Shown piece after piece: positions 6,554 to 12,924 of a stretch of DNA of 14,661 nt (positions are counted from its first letter, which is position 1; the number at the start of each line of letters is the position of its first letter). The stretch comes from a bacterium. GTDB taxonomy: Bacteria > Bdellovibrionota > FAC87 > UBA2466. The notes under the pieces were generated by a model that was not told the DNA's origin, made no database searches, and was given only the letters and a program-made list of their open reading frames with translations. Made by a program: the position numbers and the translations under genes. The stretch spans positions 1-14,661 of the forward strand of contig JALHPX010000021.1 in the NCBI GenBank assembly GCA_022842225.1. The letters are read 5' to 3'.

Positions 6554-6968
6554 TGATGATTTTCCCGTCTGCACGGCCGCCGGCTTTAGCTAGCGCAATC
6601 TTCATTACTTTGCCGATATCATTTGGGGTAGCTGCTCCGGATTCCGCAATCGCGGCAACGACCAAAGCTTCTACTTCTGCGGCGCTCATGCCAGCAGGAA
6701 GGTACTTCTTAAGGATGTCGACTTCCAGCTGTTCTTTCTCAGCCAGATCAGGTCGGTTGCCCTTGGTGAATTGTTCGATGGAGTCATTGCGCTGCTTCAA
6801 CATCGTTTGGATGGCTTTGAAGACATCGGCGTCCTGCATTTCGGTGCGGGAATCGATTTCACGTTTTTTGATTTCAGACTGCAGCATACGCAGGGCACCC
6901 AGCTTGGCTGAGTCCTTAGCGCGCATGGCGTCCTTCACATCGGAAGAGATTTGTTCTTTGACTGTCAA
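6519..6968 (-). CDS. yqeY: GatB/YqeY domain-containing protein
   Basis: A 149-residue cytoplasmic helical protein matching the YqeY family over its whole length. The family's N-terminal helix region appears as A-K-L-G-A-L-R-M-L-Q-S-E-I-K-K-R-E-I-D (about 21-39). The central E-Q-L-E-V-D-I-L-K-K-Y-L-P segment is at about 78-90, and the C-terminal D-I-G-K-V-M-K-I-A-L-A-K-A-G-G-R-A-D-G-K is near 116-135. The C-terminal part is homologous to the tRNA-binding tail of the GatB amidotransferase subunit; the biochemical role of stand-alone YqeY is not established. Translation starts at a TTG (6968) preceded 6 nt upstream by AAGGA (6975-6979). It follows rpsU after 28 nt, a placement common across bacteria with rpsU-yqeY-dnaG-rpoD operons, and its 3' end overlaps mpg. 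The terminator-like hairpin at 6989-7009 sits just ahead of it. Confidence 0.94.
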   Translation of the reverse strand: MTVKEQISSDVKDAMRAKDSAKLGALRMLQSEIKKREIDSRTEMQDADVFKAIQTMLKQRNDSIEQFTKGNRPDLAEKEQLEVDILKKYLPAGMSAAEVEALVVAAIAESGAATPNDIGKVMKIALAKAGGRADGKIINELARAKLSKS

Positions 6969-6988
6969 AAGGCGTCCTTTAAGCAGGG

Positions 6989-7009
6989 AAAAACGACTAG
7001 CGTCGTTCT
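6989..7009 (-). terminator. Weak intrinsic terminator/attenuator at the end of rpsU
   Basis: On the minus strand AACGAC-GCTA-GTCGTT is a perfect 6-bp stem, extendable by a G-U and an A-U pair to 8 bp, and it ends in a run of five T (6989-6993). The rpsU stop codon TAG (6997-6999) lies within the hairpin. The short stem and U run suggest partial termination, which would make more S21 mRNA than downstream yqeY-mpg-dnaG-rpoD mRNA. E. coli has a terminator at the equivalent position between rpsU and dnaG. Confidence 0.55.
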
Positions 7010-7188
7010 AACCGCTTCATCGCACGCTTGCGAGCAGCCAACGACTTCTTTTTACGACGAACCGAAGGCTTTTCGTAAAACTCGCGGCGGCGAACTTCCG
7101 ACAAAATTCCGGCTTTTTCGCACTGCTTTTTAAAACGGCGAAGAGCGCTATCGTACGATTCTGTATCTTTTACACGCAATCCTGGCAC
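6997..7188 (-). CDS. rpsU: 30S ribosomal protein S21
   Basis: A 63-residue, strongly basic protein, the usual length of bS21. The N-terminal segment V-K-D-T-E-S-Y-D-S-A-L-R-R-F-K-K-Q-C-E-K-A-G-I-L is the family core, followed by E-V-R-R-R-E-F-Y-E-K-P-S-V-R-R-K-K-K and a Lys/Arg-rich tail. S21 binds the small subunit near the anti-Shine-Dalgarno end of 16S rRNA and helps initiation. Translation begins at a GTG (7188) with AGGAG (7197-7201) 8 nt upstream. It is the first gene of the macromolecular synthesis operon, with a sigma-70-like promoter at 7213-7242 and a terminator-like hairpin over its stop codon. Confidence 0.97.
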   Translation of the reverse strand: MPGLRVKDTESYDSALRRFKKQCEKAGILSEVRRREFYEKPSVRRKKKSLAARKRAMKRLERR

Positions 7189-7212
7189 TTCTGATACTCC
7201 TAAGGTCCACGT

Positions 7213-7242
7213 ACTCTAGTGACCGCCTGCCTTTGCCGTCAA
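7213..7242 (-). promoter_or_regulatory. Sigma-70-type promoter of the rpsU operon
   Basis: On the minus strand TTGACG (7237-7242, 5 of 6 matches to the -35 consensus) and TAGAGT (7213-7218, 4 of 6 matches to the -10) are 18 nt apart. Initiation would fall near 7206, giving a leader of about 18 nt before the rpsU GTG, with the AGGAG ribosome binding site inside it. Its -35 overlaps the -35 of the candidate divergent promoter at 7233-7263. Confidence 0.6.
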
Positions 7243-7263
7243 GGCTTTCCGATAGTGTAAAAT
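7233..7263 (+). promoter_or_regulatory. Candidate promoter of the large exported protein gene
   Basis: On the plus strand TAAAAT (7258-7263, 5 of 6) is preceded by TTGCCG (7233-7238, 4 of 6) at a slightly long 19-nt spacing. Predicted initiation near 7270 leaves only about 13 nt before the TTG start at 7283, including the GGGG at 7273-7276. The -35 hexamer overlaps that of the divergent rpsU promoter, so the two may compete for RNA polymerase. Confidence 0.4.
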
Positions 7264-7282
7264 AGCTAGAACGGGGCCCTCC

Positions 7283-10200
7283 TTGCATACCTCCCTCATT
7301 CGATTTGCCCGACTAATCGCGGTTTTTTTCGCCTTTTGTGGCTATTTCTCGGCCTTTGGCGAATATGAGGAGTTAGAGAGTTTTCCGGAGGAGACTCAGA
7401 AATCGGTCTTGCGGCTCTCTGCCGCCAACCAAGCCGCCATCCAGCGTTATTTTGACGAGATGTACCTGCGGATCCGGCTCCCCACCGACCCTATTGAACC
7501 ACCCAAGGTCTTTCTCTCGTCCAAAAAGGATGCAGGGGCGTTTGTGTACCCCACTATTCGTAGGGACGTCGTCTTCTTCAATCCTACCTTTCTGCTGACG
7601 GCACCGCACGCGGACGCCATTGCCTTTATCTATGCCCATGAACTCACTCATTTCGACAAGCGGCAGGACGCCGGGCGAGGCACCGCGGATGGGGATTTTC
7701 TCAATGAAGTGGATGCCGATATCAGAGGAGCCGCCCAGAGGATTACCAAGGTTGGATTGCTCGACGATGCAGATAAGCCAACGGCAGCGGCCTACAACTT
7801 GGAAGCCATCGCCGAGTGGCTAAAGTCCCAGGACAAATTCTCTGCCTCTCATCCAAACTCCAAGAATATTGGAACCATATTGGCCGGCTTATTCGTGCGC
7901 GAACGCTACCGTCGGAAATTTCCAGCCGTCACCAAATCAAAGGGTCCCATCCTAACGATGGCGCCGGCTATTCTCGCTGCCTCTGCGTTTGTAAAGAGGC
8001 TCGAGGCCAATGAGCAGGATGAGACGGTTCGAGAAAAAGTAAAAAAAGAATACCGCTGGTTTATGGAGCACCCGTTTAAGCGGGCGGTACGAAATTTAGT
8101 TTGGTTGGAGAAGAACTCTGCCAAGGCCTCCCAAGAAGAAGTGTTAAAAATAGTCGAAGATCTGGGTTTTGAACTGAGGCTGCTTTGGAACACAGACGAG
8201 AGATATCGAAAAGAGGACCTGAAAAGTTATCTCCTAAAGAAAAAGCTCCCGAGTGATTTTTTCCGGCGCGCGAACGTTTTCATTAAAGGCGCGACGGAAA
8301 TGACAGGATGGCACTATGTCGCTCACTACGCCGAGGGACTTGCGAAATTAGAGGGTCTATTAGAGCAACTCGCACGCGGCGAAGCGGTTGCCACGGACGT
8401 TTCTTTTAGAGACGGCACGCCAGAGTGGGTTCGTTCGGCCCTGGTGATAAACAACCTAGCGACTCTGAAGAAGCGGGTGAAGAGTCAGCCCCTCGATGTG
8501 TTGGCCATTCTCTCCGCTGGCGGGCAGGAAGTTCTCGAGAATAGAAAGGCGCTGGAACTCTTCAATGCCGCGGCAAGCAAAATTGGCCCGGAAGATATTG
8601 AGAAGATGGTGGGGAACGAAAGCTATGGCCTGGGTTTTTTTCTAGCCATGGACGCCGGACCCCAGATTCATCGCCTGCCGGTGGAGCTCAGAAGAAGATT
8701 GGTAGAACGCTATTCTGGCGACGAAAGCTATAGATCCTCAATCCTCAAGCTAATGGAATTCGATGCTGTCCTGGCGCGGGAGGAAATTGCCAGGCGCTTA
8801 AAATCCGAACGCCCCGGCGACGTAGTCTGGATGGAGCGGACAGGCGTCAGTGCAAAGATCCCCCGAGCAGAAATGGACAAGGCCCTAGCCGAGGGCTTGC
8901 GGCGGCAAATTGAAATTCTCTCCGCAGAAACCACTAAGGAGGGAGAAAAACTACTCGGTCATCTCTCTGAGAAGTTCAAACCCGAGAATTACTCCGTCGC
9001 TCAGGGGGTCAAGGCTTCCTCCTTAAGAACTATCTTCGAGCATATTGCCAAAGCCGGTGCGAGTTCGGGTGTCGATGTTTTTGGCATGTCGATTTACCTT
9101 TCTCCCGAGGCTCTGGGATTTGATCCCATGTATGGCACCAGAGGGGATCAAGGGAAATGGTTGCGGCACGCACTTGATTTTTTTCGCAACGAACTTCAGA
9201 TGCTCCAAAATATTAAGCCTTTTTTTTCAGAGCATCGAGGGGGGCAGCCTGTTTATCCTGAGGCGCGAGAGGCAGCGTTAGAGGCCGTGCGGCGCTATCC
9301 GCATGTCTTCTTAAACAGTGAACTGGGAGTGCCATGGCGCGAAGCCGTTGCTAAATTAAATACGGAGCAGTTTCTGGCGCTTCTTTTGAATCGCGATGTT
9401 TCCAATAACCGAGGAGACTTCCCAGAGCTCGCGGAAGAATTCCAAAAGCGCTTCTCTGAATTGCTCAGTCAAAAAGCTCTTCCCGAAGAAGTGGAATTTG
9501 CAGCGTTTGCGCGTATTGCCCAATTGGTAAAGGGCGGGAGTCCCGCAAGTCGCCGATTGCTCGCTCTCGTCGAAGAGCGGGTACGGGTCGCTAACTCGAG
9601 CGATGCCACCTTCAAGTACCTCGCGGCGATTCCGCCTCAAATGTTTCCAACACCAGCGGAGTATCGGGAGTTTGCTGGTCGTCTTCTCGACGGAGAGGTA
9701 GAGCGACTGCGGGCGGATTTGTTTCATCCCTCCACCCGCACCGCCGCAATCGAGGCACTGGTGATGAAGCAGGAGATTGCTCCCACTGACCCCGCCCTGC
9801 GGAAGCTGCTTCTGGATCATCTGGCGGAAAGAGTTCAGGCCACTCCCGACGAGAAGCACTACTTTCAGGTGGCTATCGACGAGCACAAGCAAGCTGGAAA
9901 AGTCGCTGAATATGCCAACGCCATTCTCGAGGCATACGAAAAATTACCTCCTCCACTGCGTTGGCGCTTTTTGCAGTTCTTAAGAGGCAAGACCGACTCA
10001 CTTTTCTTGGATCATCCTGCGCAGCCCTCCGTGTTCCGAAAAACTCTTGAAGCAGTAGACAACTTTCTTGGTTTCAACGAAATGATCGGAAAAATGCGTA
10101 GGGACTATCGTTCGTCCTTGGAAAATCAACGCAAAGAGAATGAGCGGGCAGAAACGAACTTTCGATGGGTGATTTCCATGGCCCTAAAGCGCGGAAGCAT

Positions 10201-11761
10201 CTTCGTGCCAGCGGCCGATATTGAAAGCTATGTGCGTTTTCACTTTAAAGGCATTCCTCCCTTAGCGCGTGGAGTCTTCTTCCAAGTTGCTTTAGAAGGA
10301 CAAGCGGGGCTGCTCAATGAGCGCGGATTTAAGCGCCGCATTCTCAATGAACTAATCAATAGCATGCCCGAGGAGATTCGCCCCGTTGTGCGACGGCTGC
10401 ATGCTGCGGCTGTGAAGGCGCTTCCCCCGGCCTATGAAAATCTCATTCTCGCGGTGGCGTTTGCGGAGTCTGGTACATCGGGTTCTCCCGAAGTGGCTCT
10501 AAGAACGATTTTTCAAAACATGGGCCCTTTGGTGCAGAAATTTGGTCAGGCCCTCGCCTTTGATCAGCGGCTGCCTGAAAACTATCGAAAAGAGTTGATG
10601 CGGCTTTGGGACGAAGGACCGTCGCCGGGTTGGTGGCCTGTGTCCGAGTTGATTCGTCGACAGTATGGCGACATCTGGAGCGCGGGCTTTCGCGTTGTGA
10701 AAATCCGCAACTCCGGCACGACCGAGATTGTTGTGGAGTTAGAAGCGCCCGATGGCAGACGTCGGATTGTTGCCGTACAAAGAGAAGCTTTAGAAGTGAG
10801 TTCTGACGTCGATCGGGGCGATTTAAAGAACTTCGTGTCGGAGCTTAGCAAAGGCTGGGGCAACGACAAGAAGTGGGGCTGGATGAATGTATTGGTGCGC
10901 GATGCCGCGAAGACTATGGAACTTGAAATGGACACAAAGCATAAGCGCCAGATCACGTCGGAGATGCGCGACGCCTATTCTCGGGCAGCGCAAAGACTGG
11001 GAGGGCGTCCCGCCAATGGGAAGCCCGCTCGCTTCCTAGACATGACTTTGCGAAATGTGGAGTATGAGGATCACCCCCTCCCCGATGGAAAAAACTTAGT
11101 TTCGCAGAATGTCGCGCAGGGAGTTCCTTTAAAAAATATCGAGAGGACTCATCCCGAGCTCTATCGCCAGATCAATGAGTGGCTCGTTGTCCTAGAGAAT
11201 GAAGTTCAGAACGATCCAGCTTCGCCCATCGATAAAGACCGGATGCCGGGTCAGGTGCTGGTCGATATCTCCGACCCTAAAGACATCCAGGTGACGCTGC
11301 TGGACTTTGGACAGGCCAAGCGGATCTCGGCGAAAGTCTTTAGAATGCGAGATCACTTTACCGGCGCCGCGCTGGCCGCCAACGGCCAGCAATTGGGAAA
11401 GTCATTGGAATCTCTCAATGTAGTTTTGACTCCGTATCAGCAGCGGTCACTGGCGAACGAATTACGTTCGGTTGAAGCGCCTTACCGCCCGCTTCAAGCC
11501 TTGGAGTGGTTACACCGCAATGGCTTTGCGGAGAAAGAAAAGCTCGGTGAGCAATACGACGATTTAACCCACGCCATCCGAGCAAAAATTCGCTTGGGAC
11601 AGTGGGAGCAATCGATAGGCGTGAACATCATTAAATCCGAATGGACCGAGCTGGGTCGCCGACACCATGCTATTGGGAAATTCTTCATGCCCTCTTCGGA
11701 CCCCTGCGTAGACAAGTACCGGCAAATGTCGGAACGCAATCCGCCGGCTCAAGGAGATTAG
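7283..11761 (+). CDS. Exported HExxH metallopeptidase fused to a UbiB/ABC1-like kinase-fold domain
   Basis: A 1492-residue protein. Residues 1-26 look like a signal peptide (R7, R10, hydrophobic 11-25, possible cleavage after A-F-G26). A zincin domain follows: Y-A-H119-E-L-T-H123 with a downstream N-E142-V-D-A-D giving the third ligand, an M48/gluzincin-like arrangement. Residues of about 150-1060 are helix-rich and I recognise no domain in them. From about 1060 to 1400 the sequence follows the UbiB/ABC1/ADCK atypical kinase pattern: G-P-L-V-Q-K1086-F-G-Q1089 with the L-P-x-x-Y-R-K-E-L that normally follows; V1163-A-V-Q-R, where the family has V-A-V-K; E1213-L-E-M-D; a Q-G-V-P-L hinge (1279-1283); D1319-R-M-P-G-Q1324 in place of D-P-H-P-G-N; and L-L-D1341-F-G. 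Several catalytic positions are changed, so it may be a pseudokinase. The TTG start is the only choice above residue 60, since a stop lies at 7253-7255. It is divergent from rpsU and converges on queA. Function unknown. Confidence 0.85.
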   Translation: MHTSLIRFARLIAVFFAFCGYFSAFGEYEELESFPEETQKSVLRLSAANQAAIQRYFDEMYLRIRLPTDPIEPPKVFLSSKKDAGAFVYPTIRRDVVFFNPTFLLTAPHADAIAFIYAHELTHFDKRQDAGRGTADGDFLNEVDADIRGAAQRITKVGLLDDADKPTAAAYNLEAIAEWLKSQDKFSASHPNSKNIGTILAGLFVRERYRRKFPAVTKSKGPILTMAPAILAASAFVKRLEANEQDETVREKVKKEYRWFMEHPFKRAVRNLVWLEKNSAKASQEEVLKIVEDLGFELRLLWNTDERYRKEDLKSYLLKKKLPSDFFRRANVFIKGATEMTGWHYVAHYAEGLAKLEGLLEQLARGEAVATDVSFRDGTPEWVRSALVINNLATLKKRVKSQPLDVLAILSAGGQEVLENRKALELFNAAASKIGPEDIEKMVGNESYGLGFFLAMDAGPQIHRLPVELRRRLVERYSGDESYRSSILKLMEFDAVLAREEIARRLKSERPGDVVWMERTGVSAKIPRAEMDKALAEGLRRQIEILSAETTKEGEKLLGHLSEKFKPENYSVAQGVKASSLRTIFEHIAKAGASSGVDVFGMSIYLSPEALGFDPMYGTRGDQGKWLRHALDFFRNELQMLQNIKPFFSEHRGGQPVYPEAREAALEAVRRYPHVFLNSELGVPWREAVAKLNTEQFLALLLNRDVSNNRGDFPELAEEFQKRFSELLSQKALPEEVEFAAFARIAQLVKGGSPASRRLLALVEERVRVANSSDATFKYLAAIPPQMFPTPAEYREFAGRLLDGEVERLRADLFHPSTRTAAIEALVMKQEIAPTDPALRKLLLDHLAERVQATPDEKHYFQVAIDEHKQAGKVAEYANAILEAYEKLPPPLRWRFLQFLRGKTDSLFLDHPAQPSVFRKTLEAVDNFLGFNEMIGKMRRDYRSSLENQRKENERAETNFRWVISMALKRGSIFVPAADIESYVRFHFKGIPPLARGVFFQVALEGQAGLLNERGFKRRILNELINSMPEEIRPVVRRLHAAAVKALPPAYENLILAVAFAESGTSGSPEVALRTIFQNMGPLVQKFGQALAFDQRLPENYRKELMRLWDEGPSPGWWPVSELIRRQYGDIWSAGFRVVKIRNSGTTEIVVELEAPDGRRRIVAVQREALEVSSDVDRGDLKNFVSELSKGWGNDKKWGWMNVLVRDAAKTMELEMDTKHKRQITSEMRDAYSRAAQRLGGRPANGKPARFLDMTLRNVEYEDHPLPDGKNLVSQNVAQGVPLKNIERTHPELYRQINEWLVVLENEVQNDPASPIDKDRMPGQVLVDISDPKDIQVTLLDFGQAKRISAKVFRMRDHFTGAALAANGQQLGKSLESLNVVLTPYQQRSLANELRSVEAPYRPLQALEWLHRNGFAEKEKLGEQYDDLTHAIRAKIRLGQWEQSIGVNIIKSEWTELGRRHHAIGKFFMPSSDPCVDKYRQMSERNPPAQGD

Positions 11762-12787
11762 TTATAAGATAATCATCGCATCGCCGTAGCTAAAAAAGCG
11801 GTACTCGTTTTCAGCGGCTTGGGCGTACGCCGAAAGCATTTGTTCTCTTCCGGCAAAGGCGCTCACCAAAACCAAAAGAGAAGATTTTGGCAGATGGAAA
11901 TTGGTAATAAGTCCATCGACGACTTCAAACTTGTAGCCCGGCTGGATAAACAAATCTGTCGACGAGCAAAGGCCTTTCTTCGCTACGGATTCCAAAGTGC
12001 GCACCACCGTCGTACCACAGGCGATTATTCGCCCGCCCTGCTCTTTGGTCTTTCTAATTTCTTCCCAAACTTCGGGGCTTACTTCGTAACTCTCGGAGTG
12101 CATCCGATGCTGGGTGAGATCGTCGGTGCGGATGGGGGAAAACGTGCCGTAGCCCACGTGCAGAGTCACGCGCGCAATTTGGATTTGGCGATCTGTCAGT
12201 GTGGATAAAAGTTCTGGAGTGAAATGAAGTCCTGCTGTCGGAGCTGCGACCGATCCGAGCTTCTCCGCAAATACAGTTTGGTATTTGTCTCGATCTTGTT
12301 CCCCCGCCGTGCGCCGAATATACGGCGGCAAAGGCAAGGCGCCATTGCGATCGAGCCACGGCGAAAACTCGGCCTCGGTAAGGCCCGAAAACTTCACGGC
12401 ACATAAATAATCGTCCAGTCTCTCGAGCTTTCCCGTCACTCCCTCGGGGAACTGCAATTCGAAATTTTCTTTCACCAGCTTGGCTGCGGGCCGCACCATG
12501 CACTCGCGATCCAGCAATCCGTTGAGCGGCGCTAGTAGCATCACTTCGAAATTCCGACCATTTTTCCCCAGCGCTCGTAATCTAGCGGGGATGACGCGGG
12601 TGTCGTTCAAGACCACCATGTCGCCAGGGCGTAAGAATTCGCCGATTTGATCAAAGCGAGAATGCTGCAGCTGGCCGCTTTTTCGATCGATTGCCAATAG
12701 GCGGCAGGTGTCGCGATCCGCCAAAGGCTCCTGAGCGATCAAATGCTCGGGCAGGACATAGTCGTAATCTTCTAAACGAGTGCTCAT
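11762..12787 (-). CDS. queA: S-adenosylmethionine:tRNA ribosyltransferase-isomerase
   Basis: A 341-residue enzyme of queuosine biosynthesis. It transfers and rearranges the ribosyl moiety of SAM onto 7-aminomethyl-7-deazaguanine at wobble position 34 of tRNAs with GUN anticodons, forming epoxyqueuosine. Family motifs run in order: Y-D-Y-x-L-P-E-H-L-I-A-Q near the start, V-V-L-N-D-T-R-V-I-P-A-R-L (about 58-70), L-P-L-P-P-Y-I-R-R, S-V-A-A-P-T-A-G-L-H-F-T, G-G-R-I-I-A-C-G-T-T-V-V-R-T-L-E-S, and T-N-F-H-L-P-K-S-S-L-L-V-L-V-S-A-F-A-G. Length is normal for the family. The ATG at 12787 has a weak ribosome binding site (GGG only 3 nt away). Its stop codon TAA (11762-11764) touches the stop of the convergent large gene with no base between. 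No other queuosine gene is in the window. Confidence 0.97.
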   Translation of the reverse strand: MSTRLEDYDYVLPEHLIAQEPLADRDTCRLLAIDRKSGQLQHSRFDQIGEFLRPGDMVVLNDTRVIPARLRALGKNGRNFEVMLLAPLNGLLDRECMVRPAAKLVKENFELQFPEGVTGKLERLDDYLCAVKFSGLTEAEFSPWLDRNGALPLPPYIRRTAGEQDRDKYQTVFAEKLGSVAAPTAGLHFTPELLSTLTDRQIQIARVTLHVGYGTFSPIRTDDLTQHRMHSESYEVSPEVWEEIRKTKEQGGRIIACGTTVVRTLESVAKKGLCSSTDLFIQPGYKFEVVDGLITNFHLPKSSLLVLVSAFAGREQMLSAYAQAAENEYRFFSYGDAMIIL

Positions 12788-12816
12788 GGGCCCAAGAGGT
12801 TTGCCACATTCGTCTA

Positions 12817-12879
12817 TTTTGGGAAAGAGGGGCGTGTTATTCTACTTATACGGGACACCAAAACCCTCACTTCCCAAAA
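12817..12879. repeat. Long interrupted inverted repeat in the queA-amidase intergenic region
   Basis: TTTTGGGAA (12817-12825) and TTCCCAAAA (12871-12879) are perfect reverse complements. After one unpaired base on the left and two on the right, GAGGG (12827-12831) pairs with CCCTC (12864-12868), making 14 bp in all. The 32-nt interior holds the -10-like words TAGAAT and TATAAG on the minus strand, though no good -35 was found for either. It lies in the 137-nt gap between the divergent queA and amidase genes and could be an operator, or a stem-loop in a leader RNA. No other feature was seen in this gap except the amidase ribosome binding site. Confidence 0.55.
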
Positions 12880-12924
12880 GTTTCTTTTTTCGCTCTCTCC
12901 ACCTAAATCCCGAAGGACTTCTCG

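Noticed and set aside
9356..9892. Minus-strand 178-codon ORF inside the giant gene
   Set aside because: Antisense shadow of a continuous coding frame with clear domain landmarks on both sides; no recognisable motif.
10769..10786. Possible frameshift at V-A-V-Q-R explaining the missing UbiB lysine
   Set aside because: The frame stays open and later UbiB motifs remain in the same frame, so a substitution is the simpler explanation than a sequencing slip.
12054..12503. Minus-strand 149-codon ORF overlapping queA in another frame
   Set aside because: Arg/Ser-rich out-of-frame reading of queA, which has complete family motifs across the same bases.
12819..12852. Sigma-70 promoters for queA or the amidase inside the inverted repeat
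   Set aside because: -10-like words exist on both strands (TATACG, TAGAAT, TATAAG) but none has an acceptable -35 at 16-19 nt.
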